Source of the DNA: Gymnorhina tibicen
Lineage: Eukaryota > Chordata > Aves > Passeriformes > Artamidae
Length of the DNA: 64,000 bases
Reading direction: 5' to 3'
Assembly: GCA_013399875.1 (NCBI GenBank)
Contig: VXAZ01000607.1
Span: 620,001 to 684,000 of the forward strand
In this document: positions 13,180 to 25,615 of the stretch, in pieces
Position numbering within the stretch: position 1 is the stretch's first letter
Layout: each line of letters begins with the position of its first letter
Translations under genes and position numbers: made by a program
The notes under the pieces: generated by a model
The model's database searches: none
Told to the model about the DNA's origin: nothing
The model's input: only the letters and a program-made list of their open reading frames with translations

Positions 13180-13880
13180 CCGGAGCCGATTGCGGAGAGA
13201 TTGGCTGCCGGCAAACGGCAATAGCTTTGCAGAAAACCATCTTAATAAGTGCATCTCCCAGCCAGGGGTGAGGAGCAGCAGCTGAAGCACCGGCGTGGAT
13301 GTCAAGTTACAAATGAGACATCCAACTGCTTCATTTATTAGAGGGAATCAATTCGACTTTTCATATTCACCGGGAGCTGGAGGCAGGAAAGACCCCATCA
13401 GCCGCCGGCGCTCAACCCCTGCGCTCCAGCTCGATGCAGCGCGGGGGGAAGAGGGAATGAGGAATCTCTGGCTGCACAGCCACGCTGGATCACACCAGTG
13501 CTGTGCTCCTGGCCCAGGAGAGGGGCGATGAGGAGAGAATTCTCCTCACCACAGCTCTGCCGGAGGCCGCTGCAGGGAACGGCAGGCAGAAGAGGGGCCG
13601 TTCTGTGGGGATGTGGCTGCCTTCGCACCAGGGAGCCGTGGCTCTGCCCTTTAGATGAAGCCAGCGGGCTCTGTGTGTGTGTGAACACGGTTTAATCCTC
13701 CAAGAGCTCTAATTGCCACTGTACAAAAATATTACAGGTCACTGGAAGCAATTTAATGATAATAAAAATTAGAAAAAAAACAACAGGAAATGAAGCAGCT
13801 GCCATCCTCGATTTTCAGGCTTCTTTGTCATGCAAAAAGGGCCTGTTCATTTCTCCACAGATATTTAATGTGTCTGCAAC
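13180..13880. promoter_or_regulatory. Paired AT-rich islands (13180-13380, 13690-13880), candidate regulatory elements
   Basis: The first island has TCTTAATAAG near 13239 and CATTTATTAGAGG near 13333. The second has AATTTAATGATAATAAAAATTAG near 13750 and ATATTTAATG near 13861. GC-rich sequence separates them. No protein similarity or repeat signature. Inferred from composition. Confidence 0.3.
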
Positions 13881-14173
13881 CGCAACAGAAAGGCCTCCTC
13901 ATCCTGCCCTGCACTCCTCATGCTCCCCTGCACCCCTTGGGGACAAGACCACCATGAATGTTGTGCCAAGGGGCACCAGGAAAGGCCAGGCTGTGCCCTG
14001 TCTGGTGCTCGGCCAGGTGAGTCCAGAGCCTGCAGACAGAAAGGTGGCTGGAAACCCCTCCCTGCAGCACAGGAGTTCACCTGGTGGGTTCTTAGGGACA
14101 GGAGTAAACTCACACAGCCCCTGAGAGCACAGAACTCAGTACTCACTGCTGCTGCTAGAAAGAAACGTGACGG

Positions 14174-14220
14174 GTCCGTTTATCCATGTCCGTTTATCCG
14201 TGCCCATTTATCCGTGCCCA
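14174..14220. repeat. Short tandem repeat, about 14-bp unit
   Basis: Three imperfect copies of a 14-bp unit containing TTTATCC(A/G)TG(T/C)CC follow one another. The array is too short to be more than a local slippage product. Confidence 0.75.
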
Positions 14221-14769
14221 AATGCCAACATCCCTGTGACAGAGGGGGAAGCTCTGGGCAGGCAGTGGCACAGCTGGGCCTTGGATGAGGGCAGCCCCAC
14301 AAACTCGTGAGGAGCAAACCCTCGGGCAGACACCGTGCCTTGGTGGGCTCCTGCAGCAGCCACAGCAACCACGACAGGAAAGAAAACTCCCGGTGCCCAG
14401 CATCCCTCCCATCCTGGAAGACCAGAGCTGGCTGCCTGGGCAGGCAGGGCTGGTGCCTGAGCTCCAGCAGCCCCCAGCGCTGCCTGAGCCCTCCGGAACA
14501 GGACTGCAGGAGCCTCTGGGATGCAGGAGCACAGCCCCGCCGGCTCTAATTCCCTGCACACCGGCAGCTCCCGATGTTCCAGGAGCATGCTGGAAGCACC
14601 TCTGCCCGCCGTGCTGGGGAGCAGCGCTGCTGCTTGTCCCTGCCTGTGGCTCCCTTCCCCAGCTCCTGCCACTCCGATGTCCCACCCGGGGCCGGGGAGG
14701 AGCACGAGCAGCGTCTCGGGGCCCTTCCTGCCGGTGCCACGCTGGCACTTGTCACAGCCAGCAATGGCG

Positions 14770-15010
14770 ACACTGTTATTATACATGGCCTCGAAGCCCA
14801 TTCAAGGCACTGAAAGATGAATTATGTTTCATTTATATCAAAGAAGCAATCTCAGAGCCCATTTGTGATCAAATTTGCTGTCAGAGAAACTTTGCTTTAT
14901 CTCATTACATCTGATATCTCTTGGCTTCTTGTCCTTGAGACTATTAAAGTTTAATGTCAAATTCGAGATGAAATGGAATTGTTGCTGTATCATCTCATCA
15001 GGACCCGGTG
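14770..15010. promoter_or_regulatory. AT-rich island, candidate conserved non-coding element
   Basis: A sharply bounded AT-rich block between GC-rich flanks. It contains GTTATTATACATGG near 14774, TGAATTATGTTTC near 14818, GTGATCAAATTTGC near 14866, CTCATTACATCTGATATC near 14899 and AAAGTTTAATGTC near 14946. No open frame or transposon signal. One of the more convincing enhancer candidates in the desert by sequence texture. Confidence 0.4.
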
Positions 15011-16069
15011 CGCCCCGTCCATCCTCACCATCCTGACAACTCATTACACCAGGGCAGCTGGGGAGAGGAGGATGAGGGAGGAAGGCCCCGTGGGTGCGAG
15101 GGAGGGTGAGCACAGCACCAACCAGTACCCACCCGAGGAGAGGCGTCCCCACAGCCAGGGGTTTGGGGGATGAGGGGCAGAGCGATGGCGAGGGCTGGCA
15201 CAGCCACCACCCCGCTGCGGAGCTCAGAGCCACAGCCCAGGCAATCCCGGGCCTGGAATCCATCAAACGCGCTGCACTTTGGTCCTTCGGAGACCGAGCC
15301 GGCCCCACGGCACAGCGAGGGTTTGAAATGCAGAGCCAGGCTGGAAAACAGCCCTCTTTGAGGTGAAACATCCTCTCGGAATCATTTAGTCTCTCCGCAA
15401 GCCTGCTTCCTGCAAAGACTAAACACCTTTGATGATCAGCTTTAGTGGGCTCCCAGGAGACTTCCCTGGAGCCAGCCCGATCAACCTCCCGAAAGCGCCG
15501 TGCAGAGGGGTCTGCCGGGTCCGGATGAAAGCCGGTCCTCCTGGACTGATCCACGAAAGCATCCAGAGCCAACACACCGCGATTTTCCAGGAAAACAACT
15601 CCCAGGTGCTGCTCTCCCCACCTCTCCAAACACAGACGGGGGGGTTCCCGGCGGCACCGAGAGGGAAAGGGCGAGAGAAGTGCGGGATGTGGGGAGGATG
15701 GGAAGGACAGGAAGAGGCAGCGACTCCCCAGCTCCTCCGGACACAGACCCCACAGATCCCAGCATGGGGACACTGGCTCAGGGCAGAGAGCACGCTCAGC
15801 GGTGAGGACTCAGAGAAGAGACAGCGTTTCCCTGGGAAATCTGCTTCTGAGAAGGAGTTATTATCCATCACGGGAGAAAAAAGGAAAAACGCGATCAGAA
15901 ACTTCCCGACAGTCACTCGCACAATGTCAAAGCCCACTGCAAAGCAGGCGAGAAGCACAGAGCCCTGATGGGGCGAGTTCTCCAGGTACCCTCTCGTTTT
16001 CAGGTGCCCAACCTTCGACTCTCTGGCTGGGAATTTCAAAGGAGCCGAGGGACACAGAGGCACAATTCC
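15011..16069. other. Intergenic, nothing recognised
   Basis: GC-rich sequence with long overlapping open frames on both strands. None shows a domain or family resemblance, and all are explained by a shortage of AT-rich stop codons. No repeat, RNA gene or promoter recognised. Confidence 0.4.
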
Positions 16070-16074
16070 TGCCT

Positions 16075-16225
16075 CATTGCAAAAGTCTCAAGGAGTTCAG
16101 TCTCTACAGATTAACAAAGGGAAGGTGATGAGGTGACTTGATCAAAGTCTTTAAATACCTACACAGAGAACAAAAAAATTGATAATAGAGGGCTCTTCAG
16201 CCTAACAACAAAGGTGGAAAAAAAC
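16075..16225 (+). mobile_element. Old LINE remnant (CR1/L3-like ORF2 C-terminal region)
   Basis: Read on the plus strand, with frame damage, the segment resembles the C-terminal part of LINE ORF2: LTKGR, GDLIKVFKYLHRE and RALF-like words, followed by a run of A. That is the pattern of the LTKGRLRGDLIKVFKYL region of CR1/L3-like ORF2 proteins. It is broken by stop codons and small indels. The family assignment is from memory. Confidence 0.5.
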
Positions 16226-17069
16226 CCGGTGCCTGGGAGCGGGAGCCAGAAAAAAGCAGCCCACGCACCAGGCTGAGGGGGATGAAACATCGGGAGCTGG
16301 GCAAGAGATCTCAGCAGCTGCAATGTTGTAACCGCTGCGGGGTGTTCGGGTGGGAAACCTCCCCCATGAACGGAAAAGCACATCAAGGAACTCCTCCAGT
16401 CCCCGTTACACGGGATGCACAGCCAAAAGCAGCCACTCTCCAGCTGTATAATTTATGGGAGAAGCTATTCCGTGTGGAGTGCTGGCTGACCAGAGCCCCT
16501 GGGGATATAAATCAGGACACCTCTGTCCCCGCGGCTTCAGGCGCTGTGGGAAGCCAGGCCACAGCCGAGAGAGCTGGGCCAGGCCCCGGGGACGTGGCTG
16601 GAAGTGACCCCGGCCCTGGGGCAGTGAATCATCCCCCGAGCCCCTCGGTGCCCGGCCTTTGCACGGAGCTTCCTGCGGACATCAGCTCCCGTGATTGGTG
16701 TCCCGCGGGCCAGACCCTTCCCTGCGCTCTCTGCCAGCGCTGAGCGAGGCAGGAGAGAGTCCAGGGGGGGAAAGCACGGCTCCAGCCAGCATTCCCAGCC
16801 ACCTTTCCCCGGAGGAACTGAGGTGTGTGCTGGTGGATGTGTGTAACCAGCCCCGGTGCCGCAGCTCTGCCTTCCAGCCCGGCTCCTTTGCATCGGGAAT
16901 TTAACAGAGACGTAAGGATCCACCCCACGGAGGGAATTCCCGAGGGAACAGCAGCGTTATAGGATCATCACAGGCGCCCAGCCCAGCCCCGGAACTGCAG
17001 GGCCCCCGCCGCCCGTCCCCCCGGGATTACCGCAGGAGCCGGCACCCAGGGCAAGAGCTGCCACGGATC
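16226..17069. other. Intergenic, nothing recognised
   Basis: GC-rich sequence without recognisable gene, repeat or RNA. A GGGGATATAAATCAGG word near 16500 looks TATA-like but no exon follows it convincingly. Confidence 0.35.
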
Positions 17070-17660
17070 AACACAAACTCCTTTCTTCAAAGCGTCAAGC
17101 GGCTTTTCCAGCCTGGGCTAAACCTCTGGCATCAATAGCCACTAAACACATCATCATCCACACTTAAAAGAATCAACAGCAGCCTTCATTAGGGCAGCAG
17201 GCAGGGGCCGGGGCTCTGCCTTTGTGCTTTTCTGGGTTTAATGGGTTAGTTATGGCACTTTCAAAATGAATGAACTCCGAGCCCAGAGCCCCCAGCTCAA
17301 TTGTCAGTTATTGCTGGCAGTTTATCAGCATTAACTGATTAGGCTCAGGATGATGGATGCCCCTGCCTGTGCCTGGTGCGGGCCGAGGAGCCGCTGCCTC
17401 TCCCTCGGTTCCTCTGTCACCCAGCAGTAATTGCCGGCTCTAATTCCCCACCGCCACCACCTCCAGCAGCAGCTTTTGTTTTCATCCTCTCGCAATCACA
17501 GAGAAGTCATAATAATAAAATAAAATTCAAATGAGAGGGAAGCTCAGCCCCGGCAGAATTTAATTGATGATCATTACACTTTGGAATCTAAACTCTTTTA
17601 ATTTCATTGTGTTTCACAGAGATGAATTATGAAATTACGGCTGGCCAATTACTGATCCTG
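17070..17660. promoter_or_regulatory. Long AT-rich island, candidate conserved non-coding element
   Basis: About 0.6 kb dominated by AT-rich, homeodomain-like words: TTAATGGGTTAGTTATGG near 17238, ATTAACTGATTAGG near 17330, CATAATAATAAAATAAAATTC near 17507, TTTAATTGATGATCATTACAC near 17560, TTTTAATTTCATTG near 17596 and GAATTATGAAATTACGG near 17622. A GC-richer insert lies at about 17350-17460. No coding or transposon signal. Among the largest islands in the desert. Confidence 0.42.
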
Positions 17661-19939
17661 CCTCGGCTTTGTGGGCCTTCCCACTCCTCCTGCCCCTCCA
17701 AACACCCAACCCTTTCCTTCCGGAAAGATTGGTGGAAAAGGGGAAACACTGCCATTCATCCCCAGAGCAGCTTCCCAGAGAGGAAAGGCACAGAGTGGGG
17801 AAAGGAGAAGGGCTGAGGTGTTGAATCCGTTGGTTCCCAGCAGGAACTGGGGATGGTGGCTCCCGTGGATCCTTTACCCCTAGGGCTCTGCCCTGCTGCC
17901 AGCAGGCAAGGAGCATCCTGAGGATGCCCAGGGGTGCCAGCACCAGCCTCTGCATCCCAGAGGTGGCTCTGGAACAGCTGGCACTGGACCCCGCAATGGC
18001 CTTTTCAAGGTGCTGTCGCAGAGGGAGACTTGGAGAATCAAGGCCACTCTCAGTGTGGTGACACAGGAGCCCCAGTGACCACAGCCCTCCCCAGCCGCCG
18101 GCTCCAAACAGGCTCAGACCCCTCTGACGCAGCCCAGCAGACGCACGGTGCATCATTCCTGGAATCTCATCCAGGGAAACCTTCAGGGAGCCTGTTCCTC
18201 AGGGCCCCCATAAGGGCTCCATGCCTTAAATTCCTCCTTGTTTTGTTTCATTCACTGCCAGGATTCCGCTGAAAATGGAGCTTTGCCTGCTACAGGAAGG
18301 GAGAGACGTGCAGACACTCGCAGGTCTCTCCCACACTGTCTGCTCCGCTCGGGAGCTCCTCCACAGCTCTTCCACACAGCCCAGCACCCACTGGGAAGGG
18401 GATCAAACTGGGAAAACCCATCCCCCACCCCAGCTCTGTCCCCTCATCCTGCACCTCAACCACCTGGGCACACCTCCAGAGCTCATTTGGAAAATCAAAC
18501 CAAACAGTGGCTGACAAGTGGCTGCAGTGCAGCCCAGCAGTGGCTGCTCCGTGGGGGCCCAACACAAACTTATCTCCTGCACTCCCTTCCAGTGGGGTTC
18601 ATTACAGAGCTATCTCCTCTTTTGGGCTGGGTTTGCTTTTTTCCCTAGGGCTGAACGGGAAAATAAAGCCTTTTGCAAAACGTCACTGGAAGAAAAATAC
18701 AGGCCACCACCAGAGCCCCACCAAATAAATAAATAAGTGGAAAGTGATAAATTTTGGCTGTCTTATAAAGACAGACCAGCATTGCTTATCGGCCACGATG
18801 TGACCAGATAGCTGCCTCAGAAAACAGGCGCTGGCCCCTGGGTAATAAATGAAAGCAATAAAGGCAAAGTGGCTCCTCTGAGCAATAATTGAGCCCCGCG
18901 GTGCCGGCAGGAGCCGCTCCCCTCCGCAGGGGCTGCCCCCGGGAGGGCTGCAGGGATGGGGGTACCCAGCACCGAGGGTGCCGCTGCCCAAATGCCATTC
19001 CCAGCAGGGAAGCTGCTCCTGCTGTCACCCAGGATCACAACGGAGAGCAGGAGGGAGCCCAGGGCTGTGCCTCTCCCGATAAACATCCCCGGAGCCGTTT
19101 TCCTTAAAGAGGTGTCTATTTAGCACCATTTCCGTCACAAGCGGCTGCTTTGCATTTCTTCTGCCTTTATTAAAACTGATTTTCTATTTGCTCCACACAA
19201 GCCGATCTGATTACATTTCCATTTTCCCCTGAAGAGAGGGTCTCGCTCTCCTGAGGGAAAATGGAGATGGGGCTCAGCCCCTGCCGCCTCCCGCTCAAGG
19301 GCTCTTGTGCCAGGGAGCGGGGCTGAGGACCAGAGCCGGAGCCGCGAGGAGCTGCGCTCTGCAGCATCCCGCATCTGTTTCCATGGGGACACGGAGGCAG
19401 CGATTCGCAGGCCTGATCCTGCCTGCGCCTGCAGAAACGCCAGCCAGGAGCCATTCAGCCAAGAGGGTGGGTTTGCCTCGCAGAGAGAATCCAGGCAGGA
19501 GCCAGCAGGGATATCTGTCTCTGCGTGCTCCCCTCTGGGCCGGGCCATCTCCACACCCACCCCAAAATGCAGCTGGGCACCAGCAGCCCTCCTGCACAGA
19601 GGCTTCTCCTCCTCCTCCTCCCCCCTTCCTGCCGCCCACATCGCATCCCCACGGGACGTCTCCTAAACTCGCATCCCGCGTGTCCCGAGGGGGGCTCGGC
19701 TCTGGCAGCAGAGGGAAAGATGCCGGCGAAGCAGGTGCTGATAAATAGGTCAGCAATTCATCCCCCAGCACGACCTGTCGGGGCTGGCACGGTCCCGGCA
19801 GCACCGTCACTGACGTTGGAAGCCACAGCCAAGCACAGGAGCCCTCCCGCTACTGGCGAGGGGACGGGCCAGCAGCAAGGGCTGGGACAGCCATCGCATC
19901 CCTGGGGCTCCCAAACCCCCTTCCAGCCGCTCCACGATG
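17661..19939. other. Intergenic; small AT-rich patches only
   Basis: Mostly GC-rich. Small AT-rich patches occur at 18655-18760 (with an AAATAAATAAATAAG run) and at 19095-19220 (with TATTAAAACTGATTTTC near 19168). A CTC-rich run lies near 19608-19626. No gene, RNA or transposon was recognised. Confidence 0.35.
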
Positions 19940-20320
19940 AAAAAACAATGAGGAGTTTTCATTCTGGATAAAGATTTTTTAATTCATTTAATTGGAAAGC
20001 ACCCATTAATGTCCCTGCCCTCTACAAGGCTCAAGGCTCTCTCTCCATCTCTGCCTTCCACTCCTCATCAACCCTGTGGAAAGCCATTACCAGGAAGCAG
20101 CTTTGAAGTCCCAACTTTATTAAGATTGATTCCACCTGCCTCCAGTTTTGACAAGTCCAAAGCAAACACGCAGGGCCACGGGGAGATTTGGTAATAATTA
20201 CCATCTTTAATTACTACTAAAACATCAATTGCTCTTGTTCAATTAGTATCAGAGATCCGGGCATGGCAAATTTTGTAGCACAAAATAAGCTGAAAATTGA
20301 TTTCTGAGCACTTAACACAG
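19940..20320. promoter_or_regulatory. AT-rich island, candidate conserved non-coding element
   Basis: Contains TTTTTTAATTCATTTAATTGG near 19975, CCCATTAATG near 20002, GGTAATAATTACC (a short palindrome) near 20190 and TTTAATTACTACTAAAAC near 20206, ending near CAAAATAAGC at 20280. No coding or repeat signature. Inferred from composition. Confidence 0.4.
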
Positions 20321-20593
20321 ATCCCAAATTGCAAACCTGATAAGGGGCCCTGGCAGAGCACAGGCACCAACAGGGAAGGATCTCACCGATGGAACGGCTC
20401 CAGAGCAAGATTGATAACTTGTACACCTGCATCGTGTACCTGGAGCAGGAGGGACGCGTTAGGGGAGTGCAGGGGAGGGGACAGGGTGTTGGCAAGGACA
20501 GAGGCAACTGGAGATGGAACCACAGGCGACCTGTGGCTGGAAAGGCGGCACAGCTCCTCCCCTCCCACCAGTGCAGTGCCACCCACCGCGGTC

Positions 20594-20830
20594 ATCGCAG
20601 GATCACTGAGGTTGGAAAAGACCTTCAGGATCTTCGAGTCCAACCTGCGCCAGATCCCCCCCTTGTCACCAACCCAGAGCACGGAGTGCCACGTCCACTC
20701 ATTCCTTGGAGGACTCCACCACCTCCCTGTGCAGCCTCCTCCAACGCCTGACCCCCCTTTCCGTGGAGAATCTCCTCCTGACGTCCGACCTGAACCTGCT
20801 CCAAGAAAAGCGCTGCCACCCCTTGGAGGA
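20594..20830 (-). mobile_element. CR1-type LINE, 5'-truncated 3' end
   Basis: Plus-strand words match the reversed CR1 3' region: GGTTGGAAAAGACCTTCAGG, CGAGTCCAACCTG, CAGAGCACGGAGTGCCACGTC, GGACTCCACCACCTCCCTG and CTCCTCCTGACGTCC. The sense strand is minus. The copy is diverged and truncated, so long dead. Confidence 0.88.
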
Positions 20831-22999
20831 CCCTGAGCCAGAGCCCCCCATGCTGCTGGAGATGTCCCTGTCGGAGAGGGAAGAGGGTTCATCTGTTCTG
20901 CAGCTGCTTCCCCTGGGTATTCACTGCCCAAGGCCCGGCCGGGGCACGGCACAGCCATTCCTGTCACTAAAGGTGACCGTTCACACCAGAACATTCCAAA
21001 ACTCCACTCCAACGCTACAGATTCACAAGCAGCCAATGCTTTCCCTTCCATTCCCGGTCAGGAAGAGGAGGAGAAAGGCCCGGTTTCCTCGCCCCCAGCT
21101 CGAGGGAGCAGCTAATTGCTGCAGCAATGGGCAGAGCCATTTGCATAATGAAGTGTGGAAGGGATGTTTAGCTCATGTATTTTTTAGAAGGTTTATCTTT
21201 CATTTTATTTAGCTTAAGAAGGGCACATCACTCAAACCTGGCGGTCATTTATAAAGACATTTCCACCGTGCCTGTGCAGAGCTGTCTCCAGGCCTAAGTG
21301 GCCGCTCCGACCAGCCCCGAATACTAATGGGAGCTGCATCCACACAGGAGTGAGGGATGAGGAAGCTGTCTCCAGCAAACTCCCTTCCCGCTATTCCCAT
21401 GTGCAGCTTTGTGCACAAAAATCTCCAACTCCCCCCTTGTGAGTAGCAGGTTTCTCTCTTCAGCCTCCTGAGCACCATTCCCACGAGGGAAACGCTGGGA
21501 CTGAGGGAACAGGTGCCTGCAGAAACCCACAGGCAGGTGTTTCTGAGGAGAGCTTTGAGCTGAGGCTGCTCGTGGGCTTGATGCAATTTAGAGAAGCTGC
21601 CTTTACTGTAAGCAGGGAGCAAATGGGTTCTCTGGGCCCTCCCAGCCTGTCCCAGATGTGCCCAGTGCACAGCTGGGGAGGGTCTGGGACTCTGCAGTAC
21701 CCCGAGGACCACCCTGGCCCACTGAGCAGGAGCCACTGGCACCAACCAGGCCCTGGCACAGCACCTCTCACCAGCTGCTTTTCCTTTAGCTCCATGGCCC
21801 TGCAGCACCCCACTGATTGACCAACGCCCTCCCCAAAACTTCTTGTGGCCCAGCACTTCCCCACAGCCAAAGACAGGACTTTCTCTCACCAAATCCTCAA
21901 GCCAAACAGGCAAACAACTGGAAAGTCACGCAGAGGGAGCAGCTGCCCTCTTGCTTGGCACATTTCCTCCTCTCTTTCATCTGCTCCCCCTCCCACACCT
22001 GCCCACAGCTCCAAAGGAGAAGCTCAGCCCAAGTGTGGAGAGCCAGAACTCCGCCGTGTGCCTTTGTCCCTGCCACAGGTGGCTCCAGGGACCTTCTCCA
22101 CATTGTCCTCGCTCCCACACAATGCAGCACCTGCTATTCCTCCCACACGCCCTGGAAGCGACCACCCACGGGCCGTGCGGCAGCACCGTGTCACTTGCCA
22201 GCATCCCGAGGTGGCACTGCCCACTGCTCCAGTGCCTGGCACACCAAGGCAGAGACCATTTAGACGGATACAGAACAGGGCATTTCCAGTGTTGGAGCTG
22301 TTTCCTGGGCACCACTCCCGCCCAGGCAGGGCCCACACTCAGAGCTCCCGCTCCCCCTCCCCCGCCCCACCAAAACACACCCAATTTTCCTTTTACACAG
22401 AATTTCCACGTACTTGGATAAAAGCTGGGGATCCTGCAGCGGTGTCTCCCAGCAGCAGCAGCACAAACAGCCTCCACACAGCACGGATCCTGCAGCCCTG
22501 GGCTGGGGTGGGGAGGGGGGCACCCGCATTTGAAAGCTCTGGATTAGCCCAATTATCCCCTGGTCTAAGGACAAAACGCAGCTCAGGTGGGCAGCAGGGC
22601 TGGCTCCCACCTGGCAGCTCCTCCCCGAGCTGAGGAACCCGGCACGCACAGGTGCACCCGAGTTGGAGACAGGGCTCCAAACTAATTAGCACAAGCACAG
22701 CCACTCATTACTATTATTACTATGACATTATTAATTTCCCCACCTCTCATCTGCAGCTTTTTGGTGCCTTCATTTCAATCTGCTTTAGCATCAGGAGATG
22801 GAAATTAAACCCAGGCGTTTATCCCGGAGTCACGCAGCCCCCTCCCTCCTCCTCCTCCCGTTACACTGCGCCCACTGCCCGTGCACCATGGGCTCCCAGT
22901 GTTCCCAGTTTGGGTCAGGCTGGCACCCAGGGCCCCATTTCACCCCACAGTAGGGATTTGTTAACTCCAGGGCCGCAGCCAAACAGGGGAACAGGATGC
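20831..22999. other. Intergenic; octamer-bearing AT-rich island at 21110-21270
   Basis: The island at 21110-21270 has CTAATTGC near 21112, a perfect octamer ATTTGCAT at 21139-21146 and a run of TTTTAG/TTTATTTAGC to about 21212. A second patch at 22690-22800 has ACTATTATTACTATG. The rest is GC-rich and without recognisable features, despite several overlapping open frames at 21.8-22.7 kb. Confidence 0.35.
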
Positions 23000-23230
23000 A
23001 GCCGCTGAGATCTGTTTGTTGGGAGTCATTAGCTACTCTGGGCGATCAATCTATTACCATAAACTTAAGCTTCCAGATTCTTTCATTTTAAATGAATTTT
23101 CACATCGTATTTCCAAACGAGCTCTGCCTCCAGTCAGCTCCCCTTTATCTAATAAAGCTATGCAAATATTTTGTTATATTTCAATGAAATATGTCAAAAA
23201 GTATTACCCGGTGCATTATCTCAGCATCGG
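23000..23230. promoter_or_regulatory. AT-rich island with POU octamer, candidate conserved non-coding element
   Basis: Sharply bounded AT-rich block. It contains GTCATTAGC near 23025, CAATCTATTACC near 23046, CATTTTAAATGAATTTTC near 23084, TATCTAATAAAGC near 23146, a perfect octamer ATGCAAAT at 23160-23167 and TTTCAATGAAATATG near 23179. Flanks are GC-rich. No coding or transposon signal. Confidence 0.42.
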
Positions 23231-24332
23231 CAGGGAGGCTCCGGTCCCTGCCACGGGGGGGCTGCCCCTCACCGGGCCCTGAGGTGACAGAGGACCAGTG
23301 TCCCCTGCCCCGCTGCCACCTCTCTGAAGGTCACCTGGGGCAGGCAGTGCTGCCGTGAGCCCAGGGGGGGTCAGGGGGTGCAAAAGGGACCCGGTGCCAT
23401 TGAGCGTGCGCTGCCCTGCGCTCCCAGGGCACGAGGTGGGAGGAGGTGGCAGCTCCCTCTGGCCAAAGGCCTGGGACGCCTGGAGAAGCACCTTGCTGCC
23501 TTTGATGTGCAGCAGGGGCCGTGCTTCGGTCCTCCCCTCGGCTCGTTATTGCCAAAGGACACCACGTGCCAGCCTCCCCCAGCCCCCTCTCCCGATCTCA
23601 GAACTCGCCTTTATAGATTTACTTTTTTAAAAGCACTTTTATATTTTTAATTGGTATTCTGCAAACTCAGAGCCTTCCCCAAGGAGCTGGGATGTTTGTC
23701 TTCAAAAAAAGCCTTTCTTTTCCCAACAAATTTTTTCAAGTACAAATTTTGCTGGCACGGATGAATGAGCTGCCATGTGCCCCCCGTGACCTGCCTGGCT
23801 TCTCCCGTTCCCAGGCTGGCTGTGAGGGGGAGGAGACGCAGCAATGCAGCATCCTGCCGGCAGTGAGCCCACCGCCCCCTGCCCTCCCCAGACCCCCAGG
23901 CAGCTCCTGCCAGGCCCAGGGGTCCAGATCCCAGCTGGGCAAAGAGCCACCGCTCCCCCTGCTCCCGCTCTCCTGCGCTGGCACCAAATTAAATAACTGC
24001 AACTCCCTTTTTATTCTCCATTTGACAGTAACGTATTGCAAATGCAGCTGGTTTTGACATCCTAATATTCAGGCTTGTATCCCTTGGGATAAACACGTCA
24101 TCTGTTATCTGAGCAAATGATTTGTACCGGGACAGCAGGGAGCGGGGAAGTGGAGCAGACAGGCGGAGCGGGGCCGGGGCAGAGCGCGGTGCCCGGCCCG
24201 GCCGTGGTCCTGCCCGGGGCTGGCACAACATCCCAGTGTCCTCTCCCACCAGCAAAGGAGGTCCCCGTGCCCCGAGCATGGGGTTAACCAGCTTTTATCT
24301 CTCTGCCCTGGGCACTGGGAAGTGCTGGCAGC
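23231..24332. other. Intergenic; AT-richer patches at 23600-23760 and 23990-24125
   Basis: No gene seen. The first patch has TTTTTTAAAAGC near 23623 and TTTTTAATTGG near 23645. The second has CAAATTAAATAAC near 23984 and CATCCTAATATTC near 24057. GC-rich sequence lies between and after them. Confidence 0.3.
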
Positions 24333-24425
24333 TGGCACACAGGGCATGGCACACAGGGCATGGCACACAGGGCACACACACAGGGCACACAGGGCACGGC
24401 ACACAGGGCATGCACATGGGGCACG
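24333..24425. repeat. Minisatellite-like tandem repeat, GGCACACAGGGCAT unit
   Basis: About six imperfect copies of a 14-bp unit GGCACACAGGGCAT, with one CACACA interruption, form a short array. No gene overlaps it. Such arrays commonly vary in length between individuals. Confidence 0.85.
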
Positions 24426-25615
24426 GCCAAGCAGGGTGGTGGCACTGCCGCCATTAGCAGGGTGGTGGCCCAGCTCTGGCTCCTGTCCCTGCCTGGCTGC
24501 CTGTGACCCGCTGGGGACGCAGCCAGGACATCCGTGGTGTGACCCGGGGCCCGCGCCCTGTCCAAAGGCTGGCGTTTCCCTGAGATCACTCCCTCATCCA
24601 CACGGCCGCAATGGGTCTGTCACCGGGCTGATTTTATTAGGCAGGATCTCAAACGTTTATTTCTTTTCAGTGCTGAGCAAATTGGGTGGGTCTCAGATCT
24701 GTTTTTCACGCACTTGCAGTGAAAAAAGGCGGAGCGGGACTAAAGTCCTTGTGGAGTGTCATGACCTGCGTGAGAAAACGATGGGCACGGGGCCGGGAAA
24801 GCAAAGGGATCCGTCTGGAGCAGAGGGTGGCTCGTAGTTGGTCCTCCCAGGCCACACACCAGGGCTGGGCAGCGGAGCGTCCTTGTTGCATCTGTGCAGA
24901 GCCACCGTGGCAGACACAGGGCAGCCGGGAGCACTGGGAATTCCAGCTGGGGCTTTTCCTGTGCGTGTTTCCTCTTGGACTGTAACAGCCCCATCCACTC
25001 ACCACTGCTTCCCACGGACAGGTTGGCAGGGCTTAGGTGATATCAAAAGGCCATTGATTGTTTTGCTCTGTGTTTAAGGAATAAAAGTGGTGGAGCTTTC
25101 CCAGAAATCCTTTGAGCAGCGAGACACAACTGTGGCTCGGGGCTGAGTGCAGAGCAAACGTAGGGGTTTATTTCTCTTCCCAACACAGCTCTGGACTTGC
25201 TCTGCAGAGGAAAATGATTGTGGATGTTATTTAATCAAAGGCAGGAGCTGATTCCTGACTATCCGACCTCCTGCTGCGCTTGATAGCCGCCCTCCCACCG
25301 GCTCTAATCCAGGTATCCGTGTGGTGCCCCCAGCGCCCCGCTCCAGCTCCCTCACCTGCAGATCTACCTGCATCCCCCAGCCTGTGCCAGTGCCAGGGGC
25401 TGCAGGACCTGCTCCCACCTGGACTCCTCATCCCCCAGGATGTGGTGCCCCTGGACATCCTGGGAGCTGCCAGGCATCCCCAGCTCAGGCTCCTCACAGG
25501 GGACTTCAGGGCTGAGATGATTTCACCCCAAACTCCCATCCTTCCGCCCCACGCTGCCACCTCTCACCTTTCCCTCCCCACCAGGCACCAGGCTCAGAGG
25601 GGGGAATTCGGCATG
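24426..25615. other. Intergenic, nothing recognised
   Basis: Mixed sequence without recognisable genes or repeats. An AT-richer patch at about 24630-24720 and another at 25050-25240 (AATCAAAGGC near 25233) are weak members of the island series. Confidence 0.3.

Noticed and set aside
14838..15773. 311-aa minus-strand open frame
   Set aside because: It runs through an AT-rich island and GC-rich background alike and resembles no protein family.
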